64,000 nucleotides of DNA from Acanthosepion lycidas. Its lineage: Eukaryota; Mollusca; Cephalopoda; Sepiida; Sepiidae. A model generated the notes under the pieces. The model had not been told where the DNA came from. It was given only the letters and a program-made list of their open reading frames with translations, and ran no database searches. Location of the stretch: positions 75,328,090 to 75,392,089 of the forward strand of contig OZ010595.1 in the NCBI GenBank assembly GCA_963932145.1, given 5' to 3'. Shown piece by piece: positions 20,707 to 32,597 of the stretch (positions are counted from its first letter, which is position 1; each line of letters begins with the position of its first letter). A program made the position numbers and the translations under genes.

Positions 20707-22984
20707 CGGGCAAATTAATCAACCAGAAAGACAGACAGAAAGACAAGCATCATAAGTCAATTATAAACTATTAATTTGTTAGTTGGAATAAAATAAAATA
20801 AAAATTAAGAGAGTCACCTGATAATAGCAAACAATTTCTCCAAAAATGAGGCCAAAATAAGTAACTAATAGATCAATTTAGTTTTCAAAAATGAAACCAC
20901 ACTAAGTATATAACATGAATAAAAGGATTTTTCACCTGACATTTAATCAATTCCATCAAAAAGACCTACATTAAGTTCTCAGATTTTACTTTATAAGGAA
21001 ATACAGATATTTGTTGGATTTAACCAATTTGGGATCATGGCCACTCTTCATTGAGCACTAAGTGAAGAATGAACTTGCTATCAGAGGATTACATAGATAT
21101 TTAGCAATTCCATAAATAGATAAATGTATATCCAAGTACTGTTCAAACACACAAACTTTTCCTCCCCAGTTTCTATTTCTTTTTTTTTTTTTTTTGCTAC
21201 CACAATGTTTCAGGCATCATTTTTCAGGTACAATCCATAAAGTAACAGAGTTGGGGAGGGTTTAATTTTTTTTTTTTTTTTAAATGGTAACCAGTGGGAA
21301 AAAAAAATTGGTGGCAAACATGCGAGTGTAATAAAAAAAATAAAAAAAATAAACCAAAACTGACACTATAAAATGAGCAGTAGAATGGAATGGCTGAAAA
21401 ATGTCAAATCAATTCTATGAAATTTAGTATGGCATTTTTCCTACAATTTTTTTCTTAAAGTTCTAATTTTTATTTTAGAGATGATAGTCAAAAATTAAGT
21501 GCTTTTTGTTTTGTGAAGAAATGTTACTGTCTCTTCCAAAAAGAGTTTCAAAACTAACCCTCAAGGTTGCTAACAAATATTCTCCACAAAATCATTGTAC
21601 AAATATAACAGGATGGTAAACCTGGTTATATGCCTTGTGGTATATAACAAGATGGTAAACCTGATTCTACATCTTACTGTATGAGGGACATAACAGAACA
21701 GTACACCCAGGTTCTACATCTTACTACACGAGAATGCCAAATGATGATTTGAAACAGGAAAAAAGATTAATCTATAAAAAAAACATCTGAAACTAATTAA
21801 GCATTGAGGAGAAAAGGAAAATGAAGAATGGATTAAAAATATTTGGAGAAGGGTCTAGGAAAACTTTGACATGAAATAAATCAAGTAGAAATCGTTAAGA
21901 CTTAGTAAGTCTAGACCTTCTCAACGTACCCAGTTGCTTGTGGGGAGGGGATAGCATGACAAGATTTATGGTCTGCTAAAATTTCCCAAATTCCAAAGAA
22001 TAATTTTTGCTATGTTTATTTAAAATACTATGAAACATAAATATCTATATCCTACCAAATCAAATGTTAGGGGCTCTGGAATGAATGCATTCCTTATGAG
22101 GCCAAATATTTTTTTTTTTTTTTTTTAAAAAGAAAAAGAAAGATCTTGAATATCTTATCAAAAAACATGCAAGAAGTCAATACCAGTAGTGCTCATTATT
22201 TTTTTGAAATATAAATGAGATAATGCTCAAAATGATGCACACAGACAGACACAGAGAAAGACTAGATGACAAGATAGACAAAGTTCAAAGTTTTAATCCC
22301 TACTTCCTCCTCCAGCTGCTGTTACTGCTCCGAGGTCTCTCGATTTATCACAAATTACTGCTAGAATAATTTTCCTGCAGAGACTAGCAACCAGGATACA
22401 TATAAAGTTTAATAATTCTGTACTCCTGGTAAGCAATTAAAGAATTTATAAGTATATCATTAAACCATTATCAATGGAGTTTGTTGGTTTGTGCCTTGAA
22501 ATTAATTTTCAGCACAAAAGTTACCATGGTTGCAAGGATTTCACTTCTGAAATCTCTGCAAAATCACAACAACCAATCAAAATATCAATAAAATCTGGTT
22601 ACTTCCTACTTTGCTGATGTCAACATGGGATGCCTATGAAGATAAAAAACAATTCTGTTGAAATCTAACAATGAGTTTAAAGATAATTGAAGAATTTCAA
22701 AGTTGTAATGGTATTGGTTTAGCTAAAGCATAAAAAGAGCTATAGCTCACAGACAGCTTTGAATCGGTGCATATAGAATATCTATGGCTTCTAAGTTTGA
22801 TCATAAAAATATATAACAAGTAAAGAATTATTAATCTTTTAGTGTAGCCTGGTTTTGGTCTTTTAAAAAGGAAAATTATTCCAATTGTAATTTGTAATAA
22901 ATGCAAAGACCTTAGAGCAGTAACAGAAGCTGGAGGAGGAAGTAGGGATTAAAACCTGAACTTTGCCTATCTTGTCATCTGATC

Positions 22985-22990
<6 letters not shown>
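20707..22990. other. AT-rich non-coding stretch
   Basis: Includes a small three-unit diverged repeat at about 21598-21735 ('ataacaggatggtaaacctg' and variants) and poly-T runs at 21179-21195, 21269-21282 and 22109-22126. Paired blocks 'agctggaggaggaagtaggg' (22930) and its complement (22300) make a distant inverted repeat of about 70 bases or less. No gene. Confidence 0.45.

Positions 22991-23038
<48 letters not shown>
22991..23038. repeat. (TG)n/(TA)n microsatellite
   Basis: A short TG run followed by more than 20 TA units. Confidence 0.95.
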
Positions 23039-23040
<2 letters not shown>

Positions 23041-23369
23041 TGATGAATGGAAGCTCTTCAAATCAAATGATGGCAACCTAACATTGATAAAATTTATTTT
23101 TATCTCGGTACACACACATTACAGTATCTTAAATGGGAAGTCATTTTCATCACATGGCACTAAAACCTGTCAACCTGCAATAGAATATCAACCCATGTTC
23201 TTTTCAAGCTGATAGCATTATTGCTTCACGGGCTATCTATTGATGGCCACTGTGTTTCTTTGAAAAAGACCAATGACAGTTGAAGTACTCAAAAATATTA
23301 TATACAAATATGGCAAGTTCATTTACAAGTTTCCACTTGACATCAAACTTGATACAAGGAGAAAGTTAC

Positions 23370-24030
23370 CAAAATTGTAATTGCAATATTAGCAGCTCCC
23401 ATACTAGGAAACATTTGGCATTCATTGATCAAGCAGTTAGTACTGGTTTTGGTTGTATTGAGAGAAGGATTTTATGAATTTCAATTTTTCAGTAAAATTG
23501 GTTTCTCAAGTCCAGTAGCTATTATCACACTTTACAGTATTGATGGAAGTTTCTTTACTAACCTTTTATTTGTAGTAGTGTGGAATGTCAACATCTTGAT
23601 TATGAAATTATTTTCTCTTCCAATTATGTGTGCTATCGATTTTAGTTGTTGCTACTGTTGGTAGTCCTAAAATGATGTTTGCTTGTTTGTTTTGGTTTTT
23701 TACTAATGTTCACTCAATACAAGGCCCAAGGGCCACTTCAGGTAGAGAGTTACTGTGCAAAGTTGTATTAGCATAAGAGAAGGCAAGATAACAGGAAAGA
23801 TAGACAACTATTGCTAGACTTAAAGAGATCAAGATTTAATTAGCAAATAAAATTTCAGCAGAGACATTAGGAGTATAACAGAAAACAAGAGGTGAACCAC
23901 TACTCCAGTTCAAAAGACTGAGGAGGAATATGAACCAAACAATAGGCAAACCTATCTACTCAACAAATTTGGTACCATCCTTTGTTTGGGATTCTGCAGC
24001 ACTAGTCCATAATGTTCAGAAGAATGTTTC
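23370..24030. repeat. dispersed repeat A, copy 2 (split by a SINE)
   Basis: Aligns with 4345-4800. It is continuous where copy 1 carries its MITE ('caagcagttagtactgg'), but is itself interrupted at about 23700-23975 by a SINE, after which 'tttgggattctgcagcac' resumes the match. Confidence 0.6.
23700..23975 (-). mobile_element. SINE with LINE-like 3' tail, copy 2
   Basis: Shares 'aggtgaaccactactccagtt', 'gaggaggaatatgaacc' and 'aggcaaacctatctactc' with the family. Its insertion into repeat A marks it as the younger event of the two. Confidence 0.55.
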
Positions 24031-24204
24031 CGTAATGGAGTCCTTACCAGACAGGTTAGATCTTGTAGATTGATACAGTTTTTCTATAAAATTGATGCAT
24101 TTAGTGGATTCTGAGCTTGGAAAGTGGTTTCTAATCAGTAAGTGGAAGCCGCTATTGATGTGGTCATATGCTGCCATAAGCTCAATAAAAGAGGTATCTA
24201 GCAT
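24016..24204 (-). pseudogene. non-LTR RT core fragment
   Basis: The 62-residue frame contains FIELMAAYDHINSGF, which resembles the FIDLxAAYDHIN block around the first catalytic aspartate of non-LTR reverse transcriptases. It is followed by NFIEKLYQSTRSNLSG, the usual downstream helix and loop. Glu replaces the expected Asp. No further RT motifs lie in frame, so this is a short relic. Clade unknown. Confidence 0.5.
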
Positions 24205-24649
24205 GAAATTTCATGTCCATTTTTATTTAATAGAATATGCATCAATGAAGAATTACTGCCTGTGAGTGGGTGAGAGAAAGTGAGTGGAATAAGCAACTAA
24301 GTACTTCTTTCTATTTGTACATTTAAAAAAAAAAAAAAAAAAAAAAAAACACTTTTCATGGTTTAAAAAGTGAGTGATGTTTCAATAACGACTGACGAAA
24401 GATATCCAAACAACGCCAGAGAGAGTACTGAAATCATGTTTAAATGCCTATAGAATGTGATAGCTCCCCAAAACCCTGTGATCACAGTTTCTAGTTCATG
24501 AAAGAGAAGATTCATTGTTGTTCTTTGATACATACACACATTTGACTTAACAGTACATTAGTCTGTATGAAAAGTCAGCAGGTAGAGGAACAGAATTATT
24601 AATGCAACCTGATTTAAACACTGATATGTGATATATTGTCTTTTTGGTC
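24205..24649. other. AT-rich non-coding stretch
   Basis: A poly-A run at about 24327-24349. Nothing else seen. Confidence 0.5.
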
Positions 24650-25110
24650 ATGTGACCAAGTGGTTAGAAAGTTTGCTTTCAGACCATGAAACCTGGGTCC
24701 AAATATCACGATGGTGAATTTATCAAGAAGGTGACTTCTTTGTTATCAGTCTATGGGAGGCGATCTCAGTGTGAGGCACCTTTGGAAAGTGTCTGAAAAA
24801 CCACACCACAGGTTAACCAAAGACTCGTTAGTGAAATTGAGCAGACAGAACTATTTGGAGGCTGTCAATGGTGTTGCTAGCAAGTCATCTTGACTGAGGG
24901 TTTGAGTGTGCTGGCCTTCTTCAGACAGTTCATCATGCTGAATAATGTGCTCTCTTCTAGAAACTGTAACTAAGGTCTGCTCAGCATAGTTACAGTGGGC
25001 TCAGTGAGTGTTGAATAAACACAAATGTGCCTGAGCAGGCGTCTGCAACAGGGATTGACTAGCCTCCCTAGTAGACAGGCACACACTGATATGAAAAGCC
25101 AGCTATTAGT
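24650..25110 (+). mobile_element. tRNA-derived SINE, separate family
   Basis: The head GACCAAGTGGTTAGAAAG (A-box-like), then ACCTGGGTCCAAATATCACG (B-box-like) at the right spacing. A long, relatively GC-rich body reaches to about 25110, with 'ctgcaacagggattgacta' and 'agacaggcacacac'. It shares no body with families I or II. Boundaries at the 3' end are uncertain. Confidence 0.55.
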
Positions 25111-25890
25111 ATATTATTCCACAACATTTGAGTAGAAGAAAAAAATCTGATCATTGGTACTGCATTAAAATACAAAGTTTATTTGTAGCTATGTTGAAAA
25201 TAAATGCTAAATTACTAACTGTAACTGTCTATTGTTAAGCAAGAATATAGATTAATTTTCAACACTAATATTAAAATAAAAAAAACAATCTGAATAAGTC
25301 ATTAGATGCTCTTTCTTCCGCATAGCAAAATAAAAAATAAAGAGAAAAATTATCATGCATTAGGTAGATTTCATAATCTGCAATGCCTTTAACAACCGAG
25401 CCATTTAATATAGACCTTATTTCAATAACTTAGGGTCTCTGACATAAGCTGAAAAAAAAAAAAAAAAAAAAAAAATGTCTAGACACAAATATAAAAAGGT
25501 GCTTCATGCGTGAAGTAAAATGACTTTTGCACCTTTTACATGAAACAACATTAGTTTCAATTAAAAGAAACAATTATCAAAGAAGGAAAAGAAACCAGAC
25601 TCAAAATAGCAAAAAATCAAGCATCCAAGTAATAGAATCATAGATGTTTTCTTTCTGAGCAGACAGCCTTTGTTTAATTCCTCTACTCACCAACTCCACT
25701 GATAACATTACTTTCTCTTCTACTAAGACATGTTAATTCTGAATTATATACTCTGAAACCAGTCAGCCATCAAATTCCCTTTCGGTTCTATTAAAGTGTA
25801 ATTCACTGAGAAGTTATTTAATTAAAAGTAGACATGTACAGCCAACATACAAGTTTATCAAGGGTCCAGACACAAATGGGAGAGATAAAG

Positions 25891-25931
<41 letters not shown>

Positions 25932-26112
25932 ATACAGAAAAAAAATGGAATTCCAGACTATTGCTTGTTTTTTAGCATATGGTTTTGGTTAAATATGGTA
26001 CTTGGGATAAGGTAACTCCCACTTTCCACAAGTGATTTGACTTAACTGAACGCACACCATTTATGCACCTTTAGCTTCTGCTGAACAGAACTATAAAAAA
26101 AAAAAAATGCAC

Positions 26113-26156
<44 letters not shown>

Positions 26157-26169
26157 TGAACAATTAAAC

Positions 26170-26200
<31 letters not shown>

Positions 26201-26333
26201 GAAAATTTAATTTCAGCCACACTGGGTTGTATACTAATATTTTTGTATTTAAATTAGGTTCCCCCCACAATTTCCAGTCAGCATGACTATCATCAGGAGG
26301 AAAAAATTCCTGCTTGTTACTAGCAGTAAACTA
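25111..26333. other. AT-rich stretch with (TA)n tracts
   Basis: (TA)n at about 25895-25928 and 26117-26149 and poly-A at about 25451-25475 and 26175-26200. The blocks 'catatggttttggttaaat' and 'acttgggataaggt' at 25.98 kb recur, diverged, at 27.04 kb. No gene. Confidence 0.5.
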
Positions 26334-26399
26334 TTAGGTTGGTGCAAAAATAATGTCGTTTTTTGACATTATTACGTCATTATTTTTGCACCAACCTAA
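26334..26399. mobile_element. mariner-type MITE, shortest form (66 bp)
   Basis: The same terminal sequence, flanked by TA on both sides (26332-26333 and 26400-26401). The central part is reduced to a few bases, making an almost loopless hairpin. Confidence 0.93.
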
Positions 26400-26515
26400 T
26401 ACATGGGTGAATAACTGAAGAAAGTGACCTTTGCCTGTTTTCATTTCTTTTTTATTAATTTTTGTCAGTCCTTATAACACCAACAGAACACCTATTTAAG
26501 CACTTATTTTTTTCT

Positions 26516-26518
<3 letters not shown>

Positions 26519-26562
<44 letters not shown>
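26519..26562. repeat. poly-A run
   Basis: About 42 uninterrupted A, one of the longest homopolymers here. Confidence 0.95.
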
Positions 26563-26563
<1 letters not shown>

Positions 26564-26603
26564 TTTCTAAATTAATTTTATTAACAAAAATTCAAAATCA
26601 AAA

Positions 26604-26873
26604 TCTTTTTACACTATTTACTTTGTTCGGACTGTTGTCTTCATATTTGTCATATTCATGACATTTTGGCCATTGTACACTATGGATTTCATCAGATGGC
26701 ATAAATTGGAATTTCACACCAAACCCTTTATTTTGTCCAGCTGGGTAGATTGCTCTAGTTCTATGTACATATATCACCTGAAGAGGGCTGGAGCATACAA
26801 CAGCCAAAAACGTTTTGAATATGACAATTAAGATGAGGACAACAATCTGAACAATGTAAATAGTGTAAAATGT
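26604..26873. mobile_element. foldback family C, best copy (~270 bp)
   Basis: The arms are about 65 bases: left 'ttttacactatttac', 'actgttgtcttcat', 'gtcatattcatgacattttgg'; right the diverged complement ending 'gtaaatagtgtaaaa'. The interior has 'cacctgaagagggctggagc'. No open frame. Superfamily unknown. Confidence 0.7.
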
Positions 26874-27544
26874 TACAATACTTCATACATAGATATTAAA
26901 AAGCATTATGTCTACTGAAGTGCTTATTTAAATAAAAAATACATAAATGCATAGTAAATAAGCATAAATAAAAATATTTTTTTTAATGACAAAAACAAAG
27001 AAAAAAGAAAGCCCAAACCATTGCTTGTCCTTCAACATATGGTTTTCGTTAAATGTAGTACTTATGATAAGGTCCAAGAATAACAACAAATTACAGATAC
27101 CAAGATTGGCAAGATGTCTCTAAATTTGTTTTTTCTTTTTTAAGAATCCACTTAAGAATAATATCACCAGCTCTACATCAGGGTTTTGTTTTGAAAGGAC
27201 GTTCTAATTAAACAAAATATATCCAGAGAGACTTAATTTAGGTTATGAACATTTCCTTTCAAGAGATGAACTCTGTTTTGTTAATGTTTTATAACGTAAC
27301 TATTCTCTTGATAAATTAGAATAATTATTGCAGACATGTATACATTTGTAGATGGGTGCTGATTATAAATACCGACTTGGTTGTGGGAATTAGAAATAAC
27401 CTTGAAGAAGAATCAAATTAGATTCCCTTATCCTTGGAGCAAAACATTCTATCTACAGTTGGCAATACCCAGAAGCAAATTAATCCAACAAGCATCTGTG
27501 TATGCTGGAATATTAAAGTTATTTTTTCAACAATCTCCTTTCTT
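26874..27544. other. AT-rich non-coding stretch
   Basis: Nothing recognised apart from the small block near 27.04 kb shared with 25.98 kb. Confidence 0.5.
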
Positions 27545-28223
27545 CCTTTTTTAGCATTTCAACCCAAGCAAGGCAATAAAGGCACTAAATCGCAAGGGGT
27601 TAATGAATATGAGAGAATATGAAAAAAAAAAAAATACATTACAAAAGAGTGAGAACAATAAAAGAACAGGAATTTTTAAAAAAAAAAAAAGTTAATTGAC
27701 ACTACATTTAAATTTTTGAAGATTAAATTTGACTGGAAAGTGAGAAGCTGAGTTCCGTAAGTGAGAAGGGCAATAAAAGAAAATATTAACATAGACCTTA
27801 GGGTTACATCTAACCATTTCAACTATAAAATAATGAGACCTTGCTGCCAACCTTGTACTGTGCTCAAAATTCATAAAGTCTAGGTACCATGGAGCAAAGT
27901 TTATCAGAACAATTACCATGAAAATATTTATACAAAAAGCACAGGAAAGCTACGTTAGGACAGTAAGAAAATGACCGAAATCAAAATTCCAGATCAGGAC
28001 CAATAACCTTTCAGATTATTATTTGTATTTTATCAAGAATCTCAAAATGCATAGCAGAAACACCAGACCAGATATGGCAACAATTTTCAATGCATGGACA
28101 AATGGTAGAATTATAAATAGGAAAGATAGAGTCTGGTGAGAAAAATTGACTAACATGACACAGTGAACCAACTTTCCTAGCAGCAGACCTAGCAATTGAT
28201 TCAACATAATCTTTCCACTTCAT
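27545..28223 (-). pseudogene. Jockey/CR1-type LINE, 3' end
   Basis: Minus-strand reading from 28223: MKWKDYVESIARSAARKVGS, then a STICPCIENCCHIWSG block and LEILDKIQ-like peptide, the standard C-terminal part of Jockey/CR1-group polymerases. After a frame-disrupted region it resumes with EHSTRLAARSHYFIVEMVRC and FPVKFNLQKFKCSVN, then the 3' UTR. The element ends at about 27545 with a terminal tail shared with a SINE family. All upstream RT domains are missing. At 27640 its 3' UTR is uninterrupted where the 29475-29755 copy carries a MITE. Confidence 0.8.
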
Positions 28224-28234
28224 GTCAGCAGAAA

Positions 28235-28330
28235 ATGTTCACTCGAGAAGGTGCAATGAGTCACTCTCCTGGAGATTAGCATCAGTCATGCTGATGGAAG
28301 GCAAAAAGGGTTCTCCTAATTCAGTGAATA
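28235..28330. repeat. short dispersed repeat (pair with 2665-2745)
   Basis: See the 2665 entry. The shared blocks are in the same orientation. Confidence 0.5.
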
Positions 28331-28499
28331 TTAATCATATAGATTGAAGATTATACAGTGAAACTGTCAGATCAAAATTATCATAATAACTATACATTTT
28401 TTTTTATATACTTTTGTATGTGAATATTTTACACACACAATTCAATACTTTCACAATATAAGCAACTAGATTTAAGCCATAAAAATTGTTTTTCCTATT

Positions 28500-28960
28500 T
28501 AAAATTTCTGATGAATCTTATTTCTTCAGTTAATGATTGAATACACTCATGCAGAGTTCTACAATAATAAAATATCCATAGAAATTCCTCTATCATACCA
28601 TTAATTATTTGAGCTTAACTTTAACAAAATATTGCAATAACAATCAAATATGAATGGTGATCATTATTTCACAAAGTAAGGAGGTACAATAGAAAAAATT
28701 TGAAACTTACAATTTTTTTTTTCTATTTCACTGAAACAGACGTTAAACAATTCTATTTTCCTTTCTTTCATTTTCTGATTGAAACCAAGATGCATCTTCA
28801 CAAGATCAAAACAGAATAGTCCATTATTTATGAAGTATTAGCAGATGTTAAAAACTTTTTTTTTTACTGAAACCAAGTAGTGTCTCTGATAAGTCTTTTG
28901 TATTTACACATAATCAAAACAGAATAGTCTATTAACTAGCTATGCAAACTAACAAAGAAC
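28500..28960. repeat. dispersed repeat B, copy 2 (inverted relative to copy 1)
   Basis: Opposite orientation to 7060-7440. It contains an internal near-duplicate ('gaaaccaag ... aaacagaatagtc' at about 28780-28830 and 28870-28935), suggesting a local duplication. Confidence 0.55.
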
Positions 28961-29104
28961 ATGACAAGCAAAATTATATGATATTAAAATGATGTTGATC
29001 AAATTTATTTGTAAATGTATAATGTGATTTTCAACTTATGTTTATGACTAACCTTTTATTATAAAACTCAACAGTAGAAATAAATATAGGTAATAGCATA
29101 TAGC

Positions 29105-29215
29105 TGTTTACACTATTTACAGGACTATTGTCCTCATCTTTGTTGTTGCTGTGATAACAAAGAGAACAATAGTCATCATGTAAATAATTATCCCAGAAAT
29201 TCAGACAAAAATAGT
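29105..29215. mobile_element. foldback family C, short copy
   Basis: Left 'gtttacactatttac' with 'ggactattgtcctcatcttt' and right 'acaatagtcatcatgtaaat' form a short inverted repeat. The tail 'cccagaaattcagacaaaa' matches other copies. Confidence 0.6.
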
Positions 29216-29474
29216 ATATAGTTATTTATTAATTAATGGATCTTCTGATCAAATACTATACAATTTAGTTGTATTTGAGTAGACATCTCAGTTTTTTTAA
29301 ACAGTGAAATTAATATTTACTAGCCTAGACACTGAAAGAGTTATTAAATAAAAATGGAAGTCAACCTACTTTCACAGATTAAAAAAAGGAATGCAAGTTC
29401 GATTCCTGTCAAGAGACATTTCCATTAGTAAGATTTTCTATGTCTAGGCAAATAATAGACATTAACTTCACTGT

Positions 29475-29755
29475 TTATAAATTTTGAGCACAGTACTAGG
29501 TTGGCAGTACTTAAATTTAAACTTCAAAAACTGAAATGTAGTGTCACTTAACTTTTTTTTTAAATTTCTGTTCTTTTATTGTTCTCACTCTTTTGTAATG
29601 AATTAGGTTGGTGCAAAAATAATGTCGTTTTCTCACATATGTTACTATGTGAGAAAACGACATTATTTTGCACCAACCTAATATTTTTTCCATATTCTCT
29701 CATATTCATTAAACCCTTGCAATTTAGTGGCTTTGTTAATAAAAAATAAAAATAA
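29475..29755 (+). pseudogene. Jockey/CR1-type LINE 3' end, internally deleted and split by a MITE
   Basis: Starts 'gagcacagtactaggttggc', equivalent to the STRLAA codons of the 28-kb copy. It then skips about 100 bases to 'aaatgtagtgtcacttaac' and continues through the 3' UTR to 'aatttagtggctttgtt'. The MITE at 29603-29681 sits in the UTR, where the 27.6-kb copy reads straight through. Confidence 0.75.
29603..29681. mobile_element. mariner-type MITE with distinctive centre (79 bp)
   Basis: Usual ends. The centre is TCTCACATATGTTACTATGT and its partner. This asymmetric centre recurs in the opposite orientation in the 54606 copy. The right flank is TA and the left flank has decayed to AA. Confidence 0.9.
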
Positions 29756-30120
29756 AAAATACTAACATGTGCTCAATATGTTTATAATAATGGGAAATAG
29801 TCACATTTTATAATTACAGATTTATAAAGATTGCCACAGGTAATAAAAAAAAAATATAACCTCTTAAAGAAACAAGAGACTGTAAAGTCATTAAATGATG
29901 GGAAGAAGAATAGAAAATGTGAAAAGTTGAAAAGAGTTCATAATAGAATCAAAGAAATTTAAAACATTGGCGAGATAAGAACAGGAAAATGAAACAGGCT
30001 TTAAAAATAACGCAAAAATAGATATGAGAAAAATTAAAAGAAGAAAACTAGATTGACGAGCAAGAAAGCAGTTGAAAATGTAAACAGAGACAACACATAA
30101 TATTAAGAACAATGGCTAAA
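29756..30120. other. A-rich stretch, possibly degraded transposase 5' part
   Basis: Lies directly upstream of the Tc1 fragment, is A-rich and shows no clear domain. Confidence 0.3.
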
Positions 30121-30330
30121 GACATGAAAGCCACCCTAAGCAAACATGATAAAGAGAAAATTCTATGTTGGGTGAATAAGTACTTGAGAACTGATTTATC
30201 AACAGCAATTTTTAGTGATGAATATAGAGCTACATTGGATGGTTTGGCTTAGAAATTGGTGCTTCATGGAAATAGATACAATTTAGAAAACAGTATCAAT
30301 TCTATCAAGATAAATGTAGAGAATTATATT
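30121..30330 (+). pseudogene. Tc1-like transposase fragment
   Basis: From 30121 the frame reads DMKATLSKHDKEKILCWVNK, then YLRTDLSTAIFSDEYRATLD and GLA. This resembles the block around the first catalytic aspartate (FSDE) of Tc1-like transposases. A stop follows, then a VLHGNR-like stretch matching the next region. The rest of the DDE domain is missing, and the fragment abuts a LINE 3' end at 30330. Confidence 0.6.
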
Positions 30331-30835
30331 TTTTCTCATCAGAATCTATCTTGCACATTTCTAAATCTACTATCCATCCATGAACTGAATATCTGGTCTA
30401 GTGCTCCTGCTGTATAATTCAAGAATCTTGAGAAAATTCAAAGAAGGGTCTGTAATCTGGTCTGTCTTGACCTGCTATCATGGCTTCAGTCACTTTCTCA
30501 CAGATTACAAATATTTTCATGGCAACTGTTCTGATGTGCATCAACTACATAATTTTAAGTGTGTTACTAGATTGGCAACTAGGTCTCACTATTTTACTAG
30601 ATAGATTCAACCACTTCTATTCTAATAGTTATTTTTTTTTTTTTTGTATTTCTCACCTATAGAACTCCCTTCTGATATCCTTTCCTTGCCACCTATAATC
30701 TTGAAAAATTTGAATGCAATATCAATTGCCATCTTGTCTTCCTGAATCCTGTTTCTTTATTGTCCTTTCCTCACTGAAGTCTTCCCATTCTATTTCCCTC
30801 CTTGTAAACCCCTTATCTTAGTGGCATTATTATTT
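30330..30835 (+). pseudogene. Jockey/CR1-type LINE, 3' end
   Basis: Plus-strand counterpart of 27545-28223. It has an IQRRVCNL-like stretch, then a Q-I-F-S-W-Q-L-F (YFHGNC region) block, 'cttatagaactcccttctga' (TYRTPF), 'aatcttgaaaaatttgaatg' (NLEKFEC) and the tail 'ccccttatcttagtggcatt'. Many stops. Confidence 0.75.
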
Positions 30836-30951
30836 TATTTTTTTTTTCATGATACAGGTCACAATAACAATGTTTTTTTTAAGCTAAAGAATAGTTTCAT
30901 GCATTATAATGCTCTTTCATATTCTGCAAAGTTGTCTGTTGCCCACCCTAC

Positions 30952-30952
<1 letters not shown>

Positions 30953-30986
<34 letters not shown>
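30953..30986. repeat. poly-A run
   Basis: About 34 A residues. The lysine-rich frame across it is an artefact. Confidence 0.95.
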
Positions 30987-30988
<2 letters not shown>

Positions 30989-31299
30989 TGTTTCAAAGAT
31001 ACCAATTATTTTTACCTATAATAAAAACAAAGTTTTGAGTATTTCTCTAACAAAGTTCACAAGACTGGATTAACATTAATGAGTATAGACAAAGATACAA
31101 AATTACTATAAATGCTAAGCAAACCTAAAAGCTATAAAATTTGAACATCTGTTGGGTCTCAGTTCATTCTAGATTCCAAAGAGAACTTGCACATACAATC
31201 CATTGCCAAAGATGTTGGGAAAATGGTTGGTTCATTCTATCACTCAAGAAAGTATCTGACGCCTCCTGCTATGCTTTATCTTTCCAAGATAGATTCATT

Positions 31300-31301
<2 letters not shown>

Positions 31302-31330
<29 letters not shown>

Positions 31331-31682
31331 GCAGGTTAGTTAAAAGCCAGAAAATATTTTTAGATTGGAAGAATTTTTGGGGGAATAATGATTTAGTGAT
31401 ACAAGTCTTACTAATTAACCCATAGCTGGGGAAAGAGAAGGTGGATTTATACCTTTCTCAAAAATATTTGCACATATGAATATAACAAAACCCAACTGAA
31501 ATTGGAACTCAGCTTTGCCATTAACAATTCCTAGCTATTATATATTACACCGCCCACACATCCAAATTTACAACACTTGGTATTCCCAAGCAGATACCCA
31601 TCTTGGTACTAACCAGGCTCAATGTTGCTTTACTTCAGTGATCATATGGGAACCAGTTTTTGAACATGATATGGCTGTAAGC
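31302..31682 (-). mobile_element. SINE family II (5S rRNA-like head + tRNA-like part)
   Basis: Read on the minus strand from 31682: about 110 bases resemble 5S rRNA, including GCCTGGTTAGTACCAAGATG and GGGAATACCAAGTGTTGTAA, which correspond to 5S GCCTGGTTAGTACTTGGATG and GGGAATACCGGGTGCTGTAG. A tRNA-like part follows (GGCGGTGTAAT and GAGTTCCAATTTC boxes). Then come a body with 'cagctatgggttaattagta', a conserved 'ttctggctttta' end and a poly-A tail seen as poly-T at 31302-31330. Confidence 0.85.
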
Positions 31683-32333
31683 CATTTTTCCAGGAGTCAG
31701 ATTAGACAAAATTATAGTATTTCTGCCATATTTGGACTGTAGCTATTCAGTCCTCAAATTCTAACCTTGAAGGGATTTTTCAGTATGCCCATGACACTAC
31801 TGAATGTGATACTAAATTGCAGTTTAAAGTGGATTTTAACAGCAATACCATGGAAAAACTGATGATGCCCTCCTCGGTATTTCTCCTTTTGGGAATGCCT
31901 CAGACACTGGATAATCACCCCAGCCCCTTCCAAAAGTAGAGGTACTGCCTGGGGAGAAATTTCCAACCTTGAAGAATTCAAAATCATTTACACAGACTTG
32001 TGGGAAAAGACATTCTCCATTCTGCAACCTCTTTCCTCATAGATGCAACATTACAAGTCTGTTGCAACTATTACTATTTCTGTGGCAAATAGTCAGATAA
32101 GCTCCACTAGTTCAGACCTTTACTGCTTAGACACACCATGCCACTTCAATGGCATTGAATTACCCTCATTTCCTCTCTGTTCAACTGTTCAATTGCCACT
32201 TTGCAAAAGACACATGCATGGGTAGTTTTTTTTTTTGAACACTACAATCTTAACCTCTTCGAGTCAAGGATCAATCCTTATCTGGCCTCATAATCTTCAC
32301 TTTCTACTAACCTCTATTTTCATCATATACACC

Positions 32334-32368
<35 letters not shown>

Positions 32369-32429
32369 GAAGCCCAAACTTAAAGATGTAGTTTGAGCCC
32401 TACTTCTTTTAAATCATTTCATCCTAAGA
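31683..32429. other. non-coding stretch
   Basis: No recognised element. A poly-A run lies at about 32338-32366. Confidence 0.4.
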
Positions 32430-32590
32430 ATGAAAATAATGCCACTAAGACACAAGGAGTTACTGGGAGTAAAAGAGAATGAGAAGACTTTATGAGAAGG
32501 AACCAGACACCCAATCTTAAAGAGGAAACAAAGGATAAACCTTTACTCCTGCTCAAAAGATTGGGGAGGAGTGTGAACCAAGCAATAGGC
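32430..32590 (-). mobile_element. SINE with LINE-like 3' tail, copy 3
   Basis: Has 'gccactaagacacaaggagt', 'aaagagaatgagaag', 'aggaaacaaaggataaacc' and 'gaggagtgtgaacc' in family order. It ends at the AT-rich array. Confidence 0.7.
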
Positions 32591-32597
32591 ATTCTAA

